The translations under genes and the position numbers were made by a program. Shown here one piece after another: positions 1-9,213 of a stretch of 64,000 nt of DNA; the stretch's first letter is position 1, and every line of letters starts with the position of its first letter. Origin of the DNA: Actinosynnema sp. ALI-1.44 (GTDB lineage: Bacteria > Actinomycetota > Actinomycetes > Mycobacteriales > Pseudonocardiaceae); the NCBI RefSeq assembly GCF_001984155.1, contig NZ_MTQO01000029.1, forward strand, positions 1 to 64,000, given 5' to 3'. The notes below the pieces were generated by a model. The model was not told where the DNA came from, ran no database searches, and saw only the letters and a list, made by a program, of their open reading frames with translations.

Positions 1-938
1 TGGACGAACCGGGTCAACCCGGGTGAGGCGAACCGTCGCCGAGACACTTCCAGCACCTGCCCGGTGGGGTCGGTGATCACCCGTCGCCAGGTGGCGTTCT
101 GGGCCAGTTCTCGCGCGTACTCAGCGGTGATCGGACCGATCCCGCTGATTTCTCCGGGTTCCTGGTTCAATCCCATCAACGTGGTCATCGGCACGACCAC
201 GTTCACACTCACCGACGGCCGGTCACTCTGTTTGCCGCTGATCAAGTCCATGAACACATCCGCCCGCGCCTTCGCGAGGTTCCGGCCTGAGCCTGTGGCG
301 TGTCCGGCGAGCAGGTTGATGTGCTGATACGCCAACTCCGCCTCGTGTGGCTGCAAGTGGACAGTAAGACTCGAAGTGCCATCGGCCCGGTGCCACCGGG
401 TGACATCCCGCTGCGCTTTCACCGCCAACCGCCGCTGTTCGGCACCCTGTGGATCCGCCCGGATCACTTCCCGCCGCAGGACGTGTTTGAACCGGGTCAG
501 GTTCTCTTGCCTCCCGCCCGCCAACACCCGCTTCTCCACCTGTGCGGCCTGGTCGTCGTCCAACTCGGCGGTGTACTCCCGCACGGCCTTGGCCCGCATG
601 ACATCGATCTCGCCCGCCGTCAGCGCCGACACCGTCCCCGGCAGGCGAGTCACCAACTCCTGGGCCTCATGCAGGTGTTTGGCGGTGGTGTTCGGGCTGA
701 GAGACAATTCCAACGCGATCTCTTCCGCCGCGCCGTCTCCGATGGTGATTCCGCTGCGTTGTGGCGGGGTTAGTTCCGCGAACCGGGCATATGCTTGCAT
801 GATGTCGCCGTCGATCTGGTTACGTTGCCGGTGACGGTCCACCACATAGTCGAGAACTTGATCCCGTGTCATCTCGGCGAGTGGAATGTGTGGTGGTTGA
901 CCTACCGGGCGGAATGGAACAGCGAGCTGTTCGGGCAT
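1..938 (-). CDS. DUF222 / HNH endonuclease (13E12 repeat) family protein, partial
   Basis: The minus-strand reading frame is open from the ATG at 936-938 to the left edge, so the 3' end is missing. About 312 residues are visible, including the segment EIALELSLSPNTTAKHLHEA and the phrase LTAGEIDVMRAKAV, which are typical of DUF222 proteins of the 13E12 repeat family. These proteins normally end in an HNH nuclease domain, which would lie beyond the window. They are very common in actinobacterial genomes, often in many copies, and are of uncertain function; some may be mobile. No clear Shine-Dalgarno precedes the ATG, but a TAAACT hexamer lies a few bases upstream, which would fit a leaderless or very short-leader transcript. 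The family call is by eye. Confidence 0.82.
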   Translation of the reverse strand, partial: MPEQLAVPFRPVGQPPHIPLAEMTRDQVLDYVVDRHRQRNQIDGDIMQAYARFAELTPPQRSGITIGDGAAEEIALELSLSPNTTAKHLHEAQELVTRLPGTVSALTAGEIDVMRAKAVREYTAELDDDQAAQVEKRVLAGGRQENLTRFKHVLRREVIRADPQGAEQRRLAVKAQRDVTRWHRADGTSSLTVHLQPHEAELAYQHINLLAGHATGSGRNLAKARADVFMDLISGKQSDRPSVSVNVVVPMTTLMGLNQEPGEISGIGPITAEYARELAQNATWRRVITDPTGQVLEVSRRRFASPGLTRFV

Positions 939-1281
939 AAGTCCAGTTTATCGGAAACAGTGCTATTTTCCAGCGTTGGCCACGGTTGAGTTACGGTCTG
1001 CCTCCTTGTGGCCTGCTTGTCGCTGGGGCTGGTTTTCACGGATGATGTCTGATTGCTTTAGCGTCGTTGGTTGCGTTGGAGTGCGGTTTCCGGCCAGGGG
1101 TTCGGTTTCCGGCGCTGGGTGCACTGTGTTGGTTACCTACCAGCCCGTTGTGTGTTGGTTTAGGGTCAGCCGCTTGGGCCTGGCCGGGACAACGTGTATT
1201 CCCAGCGGGGCACCAGTGGCTCGATTCGTTTCCCCAGGTCGTCCGGGACGATCCATGGCGGCTGCTCACCTTTCCGCGCTC

Positions 1282-1304
1282 GTTCATGATCAACGATCAT
1301 GAAC
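1282..1304. repeat. Perfect 10-bp inverted repeat
   Basis: GTTCATGATC (1282-1291) is followed by AAC and then its exact complement GATCATGAAC (1295-1304). The element is AT-richer than its surroundings, has no U-tract, and looks more like a protein-binding palindrome than a terminator. Which gene it serves is not clear: the nearest start is the DUF222 gene, about 340 bases away. Confidence 0.6.
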
Positions 1305-1344
1305 CTTCAGGCACCACAAGTAATCAACTTGTTTGGAACTCTTA

Positions 1345-1375
1345 GGACCGCGCGCTGATCCACGGGGCGCGGTCC
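1345..1375 (-). terminator. Hairpin downstream of the GlcD-like gene
   Basis: GGACCGCGC (1345-1353) pairs perfectly with GCGCGGTCC (1367-1375) across a 13-base loop. It lies about 60 bases beyond the stop codon of the leftward flavoprotein gene. A second, weaker 6-bp hairpin (ACAAGT / ACTTGT, 1316-1332) follows it. There is no U-tract, which is usual for actinomycete terminators. Confidence 0.5.
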
Positions 1376-1434
1376 CAGCCCGTAGCCTGGTGTCCTGTCC
1401 GCAAACTGTCCACTGAGGACGGCTGGCGCCGTTG

Positions 1435-2844
1435 TCACGCCCTTTCCCGCTCGGTCGCAATCACCTTGCCGGGATTGAAGATCCCGTGCGGGTCCAACGC
1501 GTTCTTGACCGCACGGCCGAGTGCCAGCACGGCGGACCCGGCCTCGGCGGCCAACCCGTCCCGTTTGAGCAGACCGACTCCGTGCTCGCCGGTCACCGTG
1601 CCGCCCAACTCCAACGCCGCCGCGATGATGTCGTCGAACGCCGCCTGTGCCCGCTTCCTCGCGTCGTCGTCGCCGGGGTGGGTGATCAGCAGCGGGTGGA
1701 GGTTGCCGTCGCCGGCGTGCGCGATGTTGGCGATCAGCGTGTCGTGCCGCACGGCGGCTTCCTCGATCCGCGCGAGCATCTCGGGGACCGCGCCCTTGGG
1801 CACGCAGACGTCTTCGGTCAGCACTGGCCCGAGCCGTTCGAGCGCGGGGTAGGCCAGGCGTCGCGCGTCGAACAGCGCGTCGGCCTCCTGCTGGTCGGTC
1901 GAGCGAGCCGCGAACGTCGCACCCGCCTTCTCGAAACAGGCCAGCATCGCGTCGGCTTCTCGTTCGCCCGCCGGGCCGGGGCTGTCGGTTCGGCCAAGCA
2001 ACACCACGTCGGCCTCGGCCGACAGGCCCATGTGCTTCCACTCGTCGACGGCGGCAAGGCAGTGCCGGTCGATCAGTTCCAGCGCCGAGGGCTCCAGCCC
2101 GGCTTCGGCGACGGCGGCGACCGCGTACCCGGCGTCGACGGTCGAGGAGAAGTAACCCACGACGGTGTGTTCGGGTTCGCGAGCCGGGCGCAGCCGCACG
2201 GTGACCTCGGTGATGACGCCGAGCGTGCCCTCGGAGCCGACCATGAGCCCGGCGAGGTCGTAGCCCGCGACGCCTTTGGCGGTGCGACGGCCGACGCGGA
2301 CGAGTTCGCCGGTCCCGGTCACGAACTCCAGGCCAAGGACGTAGTCACGGGTGACGCCGTACTTGACGCAGCACAGTCCGCCCGCGTTGGTGGCGACGTT
2401 GCCGCCGATGGTCGACCACGGCGCGCTCGCGGGGTCCGGCGGGTACCAGAGGTCGTGCTCGGCGCAGGCCGCGCGCAGGTGGTCGTTGACCACGCCGGGC
2501 TCGACCACGGCCAGCCGTTCCCGCCTGTTGATCTCCTTGATCGTGGTCATCGCCTCGGTCGAGACGACCACGCTGTACTCGATCGCGTTCGCGCCGCCGG
2601 ACAGCCCGGTGCCCGCACCCCGTGGGACGACTGGGGCGCCGAGCCGTAGGCAGACCTGGACGACGTGCCGCACCTCTTCGGCCGTACGCGGTCGTACCAC
2701 GGCCGCCGGTGTGCCGTGCGGCGCCCATTCGGCCTCGTCGTGGACGTAGCCGGACACCACGGCGGGATCGGTGATCACCCGGCCGTCCGGCAGGCCCCGG
2801 CCCAGGTCCTCGATCAGCTCACGCCGCCACGCGTCGTCTCGCAT
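1435..2844 (-). CDS. FAD-linked oxidase, GlcD / D-lactate dehydrogenase-like
   Basis: This is a flavoprotein of the PCMH-type FAD-binding, VAO-like family that oxidises 2-hydroxy acids such as glycolate or D-lactate. The PP-loop motif PRGAGTGLSGG is near residues 74-84, followed by NVATNAGGLCCVKYG, and the C-terminal signature GEHGVG is near residue 425. The 469-residue length fits a full GlcD subunit. I chose the ATG at 2842-2844; an in-frame TTG at 2880 would add 12 residues but crowds the divergent gene. The divergent PucR-type regulator 87 bases away is the obvious candidate regulator. No GlcE or GlcF partner is adjacent, so it may work alone, as D-lactate dehydrogenase-type enzymes do. 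The exact substrate is not determined. Confidence 0.88.
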   Translation of the reverse strand: MRDDAWRRELIEDLGRGLPDGRVITDPAVVSGYVHDEAEWAPHGTPAAVVRPRTAEEVRHVVQVCLRLGAPVVPRGAGTGLSGGANAIEYSVVVSTEAMTTIKEINRRERLAVVEPGVVNDHLRAACAEHDLWYPPDPASAPWSTIGGNVATNAGGLCCVKYGVTRDYVLGLEFVTGTGELVRVGRRTAKGVAGYDLAGLMVGSEGTLGVITEVTVRLRPAREPEHTVVGYFSSTVDAGYAVAAVAEAGLEPSALELIDRHCLAAVDEWKHMGLSAEADVVLLGRTDSPGPAGEREADAMLACFEKAGATFAARSTDQQEADALFDARRLAYPALERLGPVLTEDVCVPKGAVPEMLARIEEAAVRHDTLIANIAHAGDGNLHPLLITHPGDDDARKRAQAAFDDIIAAALELGGTVTGEHGVGLLKRDGLAAEAGSAVLALGRAVKNALDPHGIFNPGKVIATERERA

Positions 2845-2930
2845 GACGGCGACGTTATCCGCGTCACGCCCGTCGCTCAATGTGCGGACCAGCTACCGTT
2901 GACGACAACCAATGGATGGAGTGTCTACTG

Positions 2931-4694
2931 GTGACGGAGTCATGGCTGGACTTGCTGCTGCGCGACGCCGCCCCGGACGAGCTCCAGCGGTACGGCAGCG
3001 AACTGGTGCGGTCGCGGGACGCCGCGGCGGCCGACCGGGAGACCGCGCAAGCGTTGCGGCTGACGATGACGCTGCGGCAGCAGGCGCGGCGAGCGGCCGA
3101 GTTGGCCGCGCTCAACGACATCGCGATCCGGCTGGCCACCCGCCACGAACCCGGCGATCTGCTGCCGGAGATCGTCGACCAGGCACGCCGACTGCTCGGC
3201 GCGGACCTGGCCTACCTCGGTCTCGTCGAGGACGGGCATCTGCGACTCAAGGTCGCCAGCGGTGCGCTCACACCAGAACTGGTCGGGGTGGCGATCCCGT
3301 TGTCGGTGGGGCTGGCCGGTGAGGTGATCGAGCACGCCGCGCCCCGCTGGACGGCCGACTACCAGGCGGAGCGGCGTTTCCGCCACGACGACACCGCCGA
3401 CATGGCAGCACGCGCTGAGAACATGCGCGGCCTGCTTGGAGTCCCGTTGCGCCTGCGCGGCCGCGTGCTCGGCGCCCTGTTCGTGGGCAAGCGCCAGGCA
3501 CGGGACTTCACTGAGCACGAGGTGACGTTGGCGTCGGCGCTGGCCGCGCACGCGGCGATCGCCATCGAGAACGCCAACGCCCTCAGTCGCCTCAACGCCG
3601 CCAACGACCAGCTCGCGCGGCGCACCGACGAGCTGGAGCGGACGCTGCTCTGGGACCAGCGGTTGACGCGCGTGGTGCTCACCGGCGGCGGCGTCGAGGA
3701 GTTGCTGGCCGAGATCAGCTCGATGGCGCGCGGGCAGGTCCGCTTCGTGGCGGAACAGCCGGGTACTGGGGACGACAACCCGGCTGGGACGCAGCCCGTC
3801 GTGGCCGGAGAGCGACGCTTCGGTGTGCTGGTGCTCGACGGTGAGCCCGTCGACGAGGACCGGCTGCTGCTGGACCGCGCCGCCCCGGCACTCGCACTGG
3901 CGCTTCTCGCTGAGCAGGCCGCGGCCGAAGCGTCGCAGCGTACCCGCGCGGCACTGCTGGTCGATCTGCTCACCACGACGTCGGAGCGACCGAACTTGCG
4001 GCAAGCGGGGCTGGACCCGTCGGCGCGGTACTCGGTGCTCGTGGTGGCCTCCGGACGGACGCCGCTCCCGCGATTGCCCGGCGTGCTCACGGCCGAGCAC
4101 GGCGGTCGGCTGCTTGTCGTGACCACAGCCGACCCCGACGACATCCGCCGGGACTGGCCGCGCGACGCAAGGACTGCGGGCATCGCGGGCCCCGCGCGCG
4201 GGCAGGCGGAACTGCGGCGGTGCTTCCACGCGGCCCGGCAGACGCTGCGTGCCCTGGAAGCCTTGGGGCGCACGGGAGAAGCCGCGACCGCCGACCAACT
4301 CGGGCTGTACCGGATTCTGCTCGACCACGCCGGTCGCCGCGATCTGGCGGAGGCGTTCGAGCACGTGCTGGGCCCGGTGCTCGCCGAGGAACGACGCCGG
4401 GGTGTGCCGCTGGTGGAGACCCTGCGGGTGTTCCTCGATCACGGTCGCCGCGTTCGCCCGGCAGCCGCCGCGCTGGCGATCCACGTCAACACGCTCTACC
4501 AGCGACTGGCCGTAGCCGACAGCCTGCTGGGCGAGGGCTGGCGGTCCCCGCAGCGTGCGCTGGAGTTGCACATGCTCCTGCACCTCAACGCGGCAAGCAG
4601 TCCGCTGGATGGACCGGAAGGTGGCTCTCCGCTCAGGTCCCCGGATGAGTCCGTGGACCGGATCGGCCCTGGCTCATCCGCAGGATCAGGGTGA
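2931..4694 (+). CDS. GAF domain / PucR-type HTH transcriptional regulator
   Basis: This is a probable activator of the divergent flavoprotein gene. The N-terminal third contains a GAF-type sensory domain (about residues 50-220, with LGVPLRLRGRVLGALFVGK). The C-terminus has the PucR helix-turn-helix region, including LRVFLDHGRRVRPAAAALAI and HVNTLYQRL. The GTG at 2931 was chosen because GGATGGAG lies about 10 bases upstream; an in-frame ATG at 2916 and a longer start at 2880 are possible. It is about 587 residues, normal for GAF-PucR regulators of purine, amino-acid or hydroxy-acid catabolism. Its 3' end overlaps the convergent TetR gene by 62 bases. The inducer is unknown. Confidence 0.85.
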   Translation: MTESWLDLLLRDAAPDELQRYGSELVRSRDAAAADRETAQALRLTMTLRQQARRAAELAALNDIAIRLATRHEPGDLLPEIVDQARRLLGADLAYLGLVEDGHLRLKVASGALTPELVGVAIPLSVGLAGEVIEHAAPRWTADYQAERRFRHDDTADMAARAENMRGLLGVPLRLRGRVLGALFVGKRQARDFTEHEVTLASALAAHAAIAIENANALSRLNAANDQLARRTDELERTLLWDQRLTRVVLTGGGVEELLAEISSMARGQVRFVAEQPGTGDDNPAGTQPVVAGERRFGVLVLDGEPVDEDRLLLDRAAPALALALLAEQAAAEASQRTRAALLVDLLTTTSERPNLRQAGLDPSARYSVLVVASGRTPLPRLPGVLTAEHGGRLLVVTTADPDDIRRDWPRDARTAGIAGPARGQAELRRCFHAARQTLRALEALGRTGEAATADQLGLYRILLDHAGRRDLAEAFEHVLGPVLAEERRRGVPLVETLRVFLDHGRRVRPAAAALAIHVNTLYQRLAVADSLLGEGWRSPQRALELHMLLHLNAASSPLDGPEGGSPLRSPDESVDRIGPGSSAGSG

Positions 4695-5235
4695 CCGCGT
4701 CCTCCGAGTGGACCGCCGGAGTCAGCACTTCCTGTAAGAGCAGGCCGCGAATCGCGGCAACGGTGACGGTGGCCACGGTCAGTGCTTCCCGGGCGTCGCG
4801 CCCTTCGCGTTCCGCGAGCGAGGCCAGCATCCTGGTCAGGTCGTCGAGCGAGTCGATGAACTCGCGGAAGTCCTCCGGCCGGTACGCGGCCAGTCCGACG
4901 ACGTGGAAGAAGCTGCGGATCCGCGACAGCTGCTCCGGGCGGGTGTAGGTCCGCCAGATCGCCACGACGAGGTCGTCGAAGGTGCCCTGTTGGGCGGCCT
5001 CGAAAAGCGCCGCGTTGTCCCGAGCTCGCTGTGCCTTGAGCATGGCCGCCAGGACGCCCGGCAGCGACCCGAAGTGGTAGCGCAGGAGGGCGTGGCTGGT
5101 CTCGGTCCGGGCGGCGATCTCGCGGAGCGACACCTCCGGTGCGGGAGGGGCCTCGTCGAAGGCGTCGAGAAGCCGGGCCAGGAGACGCTCGCGCGCGTCG
5201 CCCTTGCGTTCCGTGCTTGACAAGATCACTCCCAC
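4633..5235 (-). CDS. TetR family transcriptional regulator
   Basis: This 200-residue protein has an N-terminal TetR-type helix-turn-helix: EVSLREIAARTETSHALLRY and then HFGSLPGVLAAM, near residues 38-65. The helical ligand-binding C-terminal part carries a typical interface stretch near FFHVVGLAAYRPEDF. The start is GTG at 5233-5235. It is divergent from the amidohydrolase-esterase operon starting 89 bases away and probably controls it; the short intergenic stretch (5236-5323) is the likely operator region. Its 3' end overlaps the convergent PucR-type gene. The ligand is not predictable from sequence. Confidence 0.87.
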   Translation of the reverse strand: MGVILSSTERKGDARERLLARLLDAFDEAPPAPEVSLREIAARTETSHALLRYHFGSLPGVLAAMLKAQRARDNAALFEAAQQGTFDDLVVAIWRTYTRPEQLSRIRSFFHVVGLAAYRPEDFREFIDSLDDLTRMLASLAEREGRDAREALTVATVTVAAIRGLLLQEVLTPAVHSEDAVTLILRMSQGRSGPRTHPGT

Positions 5236-5323
5236 AGTTTATCCATTGGAAAAGAAAGGTCGGCGGCGCCCTGGTGCTCACCCCATGGTCGCAGTCAGCT
5301 TCCAACGGCGGAGGGAACGACTC

Positions 5324-6550
5324 GTGGGACGTTTTCAGGTAGTCGGCGCGGCGGTAGCCGACGGGACGGGTCGCGACCCCGTCGACGTCAGCGTCACCGT
5401 CGAAGACGGGCGTATCACCCAGCTCGGTGCCGCCGAAGCGCACGGCGAGCGCCTGGACGCAGGCGGGCTGACGATGACGCCCGGCCTGATCGACGCCCAC
5501 GTCCACCTGGGCTTGTCGAGCCCGATCCAGCCGCAGTTCTCGTTCCGGATCAGTGCCGCCGAGATCGCGGCCGACATCTTCGCCGCGGCGGGCGCGACGC
5601 TCGACGCGGGCTTCACGACCGTCCGGGACACCGGCGGCATCGACGGCGGCGTCGTCACCACGATCGCGAAGGGCAAGGTCAGGGGACCGCGCGTGCTGTC
5701 GTGCGGACCGGTGCAGTGCCAGACCGGTGGGCACGGTTACTACGGAGCCGAGTGGGAGCCCACCGAGTTGTGGAACCGCCATCACGTGCCGGGTCTGTGC
5801 GCTCTGTCCATGATGTCGGGCAACGCCGACGAGTTGCGAGGCAACGTGCGCGAGGCGTTCCGTCGCGGAGCCACCTTCCTGAAGCTCTGTGTGACCGGCG
5901 GAGTGGTCGGCGCTCACGACCGGCTGACCGACACCCAGTTCACCGTGGAAGAGATCGCCGTCGCTGTCCAGGAAGCCGCGGCGCGCGGCACCTATGTGAC
6001 GGTTCACGCCCACAACAACGACGGCATCCGGAACGCGGTGGAGGCCGGGGTGCGCTGTGTCGAGCACGGCACCGACCTCGATGAGTCCACGGCCGCCCTG
6101 ATGGCCAGTCGTGAGGTTGCCCTTGTGCCCACGTTCGCTGTCGTCGAGCAACTGCTGCACGACACCGCCGGAGCCGGCCTCGACGAGTCGACCCGCGATC
6201 GCGGGATGGGAGTTCGTGAACGGATGACCGAGGCGCTTGCTGTCGCCAAGGAAGCCGGGGTGCGGATCGGGCTGGGTTCCGATCTCATCGGTCCGGCTCA
6301 GGACCGCCGAGGCGGGGAGCTCACGTTGCGCGCGGCACTCGAGACGCCGATGGACGCGCTCGTGGCGGCCACGAAGACCAACGCCGAGATCCTCGGCCTG
6401 TCCGGTGATGTCGGGGTCATCGCGACCGGCATGCGGGCAGACCTCGTGCTCTGGAACGGCAACCCGCTCGAAGATCCGGAGCTGTTCGCCGACCCCGCCA
6501 ACGCCGTTGTCGTCGTCCAGGCCGGACGCGTTGTGAAGGACCTGCGATGA
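5324..6550 (+). CDS. Amidohydrolase family protein (imidazolonepropionase-like)
   Basis: This is a metal-dependent hydrolase of the amidohydrolase superfamily, in the group that includes imidazolonepropionase-like and Xaa-Pro dipeptidase-like enzymes. TPGLIDAHVHLG gives the HxH metal pair. FLKLCVTGGVVG supplies the lysine region, YVTVHAHNNDGI and CVEHGTDLD supply later metal histidines, and GLGSDL supplies the aspartate. The GTG at 5324 was chosen because GGAGGG lies 8 bases upstream; the open frame runs 40 codons further but reads into the TetR promoter. The stop overlaps the esterase start by 4 bases (ATGA), so the two are translationally coupled. A related enzyme lies at 9816. The substrate is unknown. 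Confidence 0.88.
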   Translation: MGRFQVVGAAVADGTGRDPVDVSVTVEDGRITQLGAAEAHGERLDAGGLTMTPGLIDAHVHLGLSSPIQPQFSFRISAAEIAADIFAAAGATLDAGFTTVRDTGGIDGGVVTTIAKGKVRGPRVLSCGPVQCQTGGHGYYGAEWEPTELWNRHHVPGLCALSMMSGNADELRGNVREAFRRGATFLKLCVTGGVVGAHDRLTDTQFTVEEIAVAVQEAAARGTYVTVHAHNNDGIRNAVEAGVRCVEHGTDLDESTAALMASREVALVPTFAVVEQLLHDTAGAGLDESTRDRGMGVRERMTEALAVAKEAGVRIGLGSDLIGPAQDRRGGELTLRAALETPMDALVAATKTNAEILGLSGDVGVIATGMRADLVLWNGNPLEDPELFADPANAVVVVQAGRVVKDLR

Positions 6551-7401
6551 GCACCATGTGGCACGGCTGCCTCGCCGACACCGACTACTTCGAGATGCGT
6601 TCCAGCTCAGGGCGTGACTACGGCGTCTGGGTCACCACGCCACCGAACTACGACCCTGCCACGACACAGGCGCCGGCCGTGTACGTGCTCGACGGCAACT
6701 GGACCGTGGGCATGACGGCCCCGCTCATCGTCACCCAGCTGGATCCCATGCAGAAGATCCAGCCCTACATCCAAGTCAGCGTCGGCTATGCGGGCGAGGA
6801 AGCCCAACACTGGGCACGACTGCGCAACAGAGACCTCGTGCCACCCGGTGAGCCCATCGCCAAGGAGCTCGTCGACGCCGTGGAGGTGGGACTGCGAGCA
6901 GGCACGATGACACGCGAAGAAGCCGACGCCTACCTCGCCGAACTACGCGACACCCACGCCGACGCGTTCCTGAGGTTCCTCACCGCGGAACTGCACCCGC
7001 GGATCGAACGCGACTACGGCACAGCCACGAGCGGCCACGGCCTTTTCGGCTACTCCTACGGCGGGCTGTTCAGTCTCTACACCTGGCTCACCGGCACCAC
7101 GCTCTTCGACAGCATCGGAGCGGGCAGCCCCGGCGTCGCCGGTGCGGACAGCCAGGTCTTCGCCCAGCTCCAAGCGTTGGGCGACAGGCAGCACACCACC
7201 AGGCTCCACGTGACCCTCAACGAGCGAGAGCTGCTGGGAGACCTGGCCATCTACCAGAACATCACGAAGAACGCGGCCACCGTCCTGCACCACCTCATCT
7301 CCCGCGGTGAGGCCGTCACCAGCGCGATCCTGCGCGAAACACACGTGACCGGTCTGCAGGCCTCGTTCCTCAGCTACCTCAGGACCTGCCGCGCGCTGTA
7401 A
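6547..7401 (+). CDS. Alpha/beta hydrolase, putative esterase (IroE/Fes-like)
   Basis: This 284-residue serine esterase has an alpha/beta-hydrolase fold of the putative-esterase family that includes siderophore esterases. The nucleophile elbow is GYSYGGLFSLYTWL, with the serine near residue 169. The strand TQAPAVYVLDGNWTVG lies near the start, and the acid and histidine are expected toward the C-terminus. No signal peptide is seen, so it is cytoplasmic. The ATGA overlap with the preceding amidohydrolase indicates one operon. Its partner suggests joint hydrolysis of an ester- or amide-containing compound. An iron-siderophore role is possible from the family but nothing nearby supports it. Confidence 0.82.
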   Translation: MSTMWHGCLADTDYFEMRSSSGRDYGVWVTTPPNYDPATTQAPAVYVLDGNWTVGMTAPLIVTQLDPMQKIQPYIQVSVGYAGEEAQHWARLRNRDLVPPGEPIAKELVDAVEVGLRAGTMTREEADAYLAELRDTHADAFLRFLTAELHPRIERDYGTATSGHGLFGYSYGGLFSLYTWLTGTTLFDSIGAGSPGVAGADSQVFAQLQALGDRQHTTRLHVTLNERELLGDLAIYQNITKNAATVLHHLISRGEAVTSAILRETHVTGLQASFLSYLRTCRAL

Positions 7402-7478
7402 GCGCGAACGCCGAGGCTCAACCGCGGAGGGCCATCGTGCGTGGTTCGTGTGACGCGCGCTGAGCGAGGGAGAGGTCT

Positions 7479-8765
7479 ATGGCCACGGATGTCGTGGTGA
7501 TCGGGTCGGGAGTGATCGGTGCGTCGATCGCACTGGAACTCGCTCGCGGTGGCTGGCGGGTGACGGTGGTCGACAAGGCGGGCGGAGCGGGCCACGGCTC
7601 CACGAGTGCGTCCAGCGCGGTGGTGCGGTTCAACTTCTCCACCGCCGCGGGCGTCGCCACCGCCTGGGAGGCGCACTTCGGCTGGCGGTCGTGGGCGGAG
7701 CACCTCGGCCGCGATGTCGGGCCGTTGGCTCGGTACGTGCGGTGCGGGATGGCGATGCTGGACGTGGACGTCGCTCCCCGGTCGGTGTACCTGCCGTTGT
7801 TCGAGACCGTGGGTGTCCCCTTCGAGGTGTGGTCGAGTGTGGACCTGTCCGAGCGGATCCCCGGTATCGACGTCGGCAGGTACTGGCCACCGAAACGCCT
7901 CGACGACGAGGAGTTCTGGGTCGAGGCCGAGACCAAGCTGGGTGCCGTGTACACACCTGACGCGGGGTACGTGAACGATCCGCAACTGGCGGCGCAGAAC
8001 CTGGCCGCCGCCGCGCGGGCACACGGCGCCGAGTTCCGGTTCCACGCGTCGGTGCATGGCGTCGAGCGGGCCAATGGCCGGGTCACCGCGGTGACACTCG
8101 CTGATGGGAGCAGGATCCCCTGCGCCGTAGTGGTCAACGCGGCGGGCCCGTGGTCGACGCGCATCAACGAGCTGGCCTCGGTCGGATCCGACTTCGCCGT
8201 GGGATGCAGGCCGCTACGGCAGGAGGTCGCACACGTCGCGGCTCCCGCCAGTGCCCGCGTCTGGCCCTGCGTCGCGGACATGGACCTGGGAACGTACCTG
8301 CGCGGTGAGGTCGGCGGGGGACTGCTGGTCGGTGGTACGGAACCGAAATGCGACCCGATGCAGTGGGTGGACGACCCGGATGCCGTCGCCCAGCACCCGA
8401 CGATGGCGGTGTTCGAAGCCCAGGTGACGAGAGCTGCGCGGCGGCTACCGGCGTTGGAGATACCCAATCGGGCTCGCGGGGTCGTGGGAGTCTACGACGT
8501 CGCCGACGACTGGACGCCGATCTACGACCGCACGGAGCTGGGCGGGTTCTACGTCGCCATGGGGACGAGCGGCAACCAGTTCAAGAACGCGCCCGTCGTC
8601 GGCAAGTTCCTCGCCGCGATCATCGACCAGACGGAGAACGGAGTGGACCACGACGTACGTCCGGTGCGATTCGTCGGCGAGCACACCGGCCTGGAGATAG
8701 ACCTTTCGGCGTTCTCCCGCAAACGCCCCCACGGCGCGCAGAACTCGGGCACAGTGCTGGGGTGA
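7479..8765 (+). CDS. FAD-dependent oxidoreductase (DAO family)
   Basis: This 428-residue protein of the D-amino-acid-oxidase / glycine-oxidase fold has an N-terminal dinucleotide-binding motif, VVVIGSGVIGASIALELARG, at residues 5-24. VVDKAGGAGHGSTSASSAVV follows soon after. The C-terminal FAD contact GFYVAMGTSGNQFKNAP is near residue 360. The ATG at 7479 has GAGGGAGAGG just upstream. It lies 77 bases after the esterase on the same strand and may belong to that operon or have its own promoter. The family oxidises amines such as sarcosine or D-amino acids; the substrate cannot be chosen. It ends 16 bases from a convergent gene. Confidence 0.88.
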   Translation: MATDVVVIGSGVIGASIALELARGGWRVTVVDKAGGAGHGSTSASSAVVRFNFSTAAGVATAWEAHFGWRSWAEHLGRDVGPLARYVRCGMAMLDVDVAPRSVYLPLFETVGVPFEVWSSVDLSERIPGIDVGRYWPPKRLDDEEFWVEAETKLGAVYTPDAGYVNDPQLAAQNLAAAARAHGAEFRFHASVHGVERANGRVTAVTLADGSRIPCAVVVNAAGPWSTRINELASVGSDFAVGCRPLRQEVAHVAAPASARVWPCVADMDLGTYLRGEVGGGLLVGGTEPKCDPMQWVDDPDAVAQHPTMAVFEAQVTRAARRLPALEIPNRARGVVGVYDVADDWTPIYDRTELGGFYVAMGTSGNQFKNAPVVGKFLAAIIDQTENGVDHDVRPVRFVGEHTGLEIDLSAFSRKRPHGAQNSGTVLG

Positions 8766-8781
8766 GGCTGTCCCACTCGCT

Positions 8782-9213
8782 TCAAGCGTGGTGGTCACCC
8801 TTTCCTTTCTGCAGGATGAGGGTCATCACCAGGGTGGTCAGCAGTGCGTCGCCGATGTGCAGGACGTACAGCCCCCACGGGTATTGCTCGTGGATCACCG
8901 ACCCGAGCACGGCCATGGCCTGGAACCCGAGCCATACCAACGCTGCCACGCCCAGCGCTGACCTCCGGGTGGTGATCGCGAGCCGGTGCAGCAGTGTCGC
9001 CAGGACGGCCGCGACGAGGAAGTTGCGTCCTAACTGGACAGCGATCGCCCATGGATCCGGGGTCGCGTTCACGCCGCCGCGTAATTGCTGGTACACCTCC
9101 CCGAAGATCATGTAGTAGAGCGTGCTCGCCAGGATGGTGGACACGGCGGCAACCAGCACGCGGCCACCACCGACGAACGTGCGTGCGCCTCCGCGCTGGG
9201 TCGCCGTCGTCAT
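8782..9213 (-). CDS. DUF1761-like small membrane protein
   Basis: This 143-residue hydrophobic protein has four probable membrane segments: VLVAAVSTILASTLYYMIFG, FLVAAVLATLLHRLAI, ALGVAALVWLGFQAMAVLGS and VLHIGDALLTTLVMTLILQ. The arrangement and the first-helix motif (TLYYMIFGEVYQ) resemble DUF1761 proteins, of unknown function. Its start overlaps the end of the upstream VOC gene by 4 bases, so the two are translationally coupled. The family call is by eye; an inner-membrane location is near certain. Confidence 0.72.
   Translation of the reverse strand: MTTATQRGGARTFVGGGRVLVAAVSTILASTLYYMIFGEVYQQLRGGVNATPDPWAIAVQLGRNFLVAAVLATLLHRLAITTRRSALGVAALVWLGFQAMAVLGSVIHEQYPWGLYVLHIGDALLTTLVMTLILQKGKGDHHA

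Larger units (their letters stand above)
939..1434. other. Intergenic region with three inverted repeats
   Basis: No convincing gene is seen here; the short open frames lack ribosome sites and protein-like composition. The left part (about 1000-1260) is GT-rich, with the short repeat CGGTTTCCGG. The right part holds three inverted repeats within 95 bases: 1282-1304, 1316-1332 and 1345-1375. The last is likely the terminator of the leftward flavoprotein gene. Confidence 0.6.

Noticed and set aside
976-1345. Short rightward frames near the DUF222 gene
   Set aside because: They lack ribosome sites, are tryptophan- and cysteine-rich in an unprotein-like way, and run through the inverted repeats.
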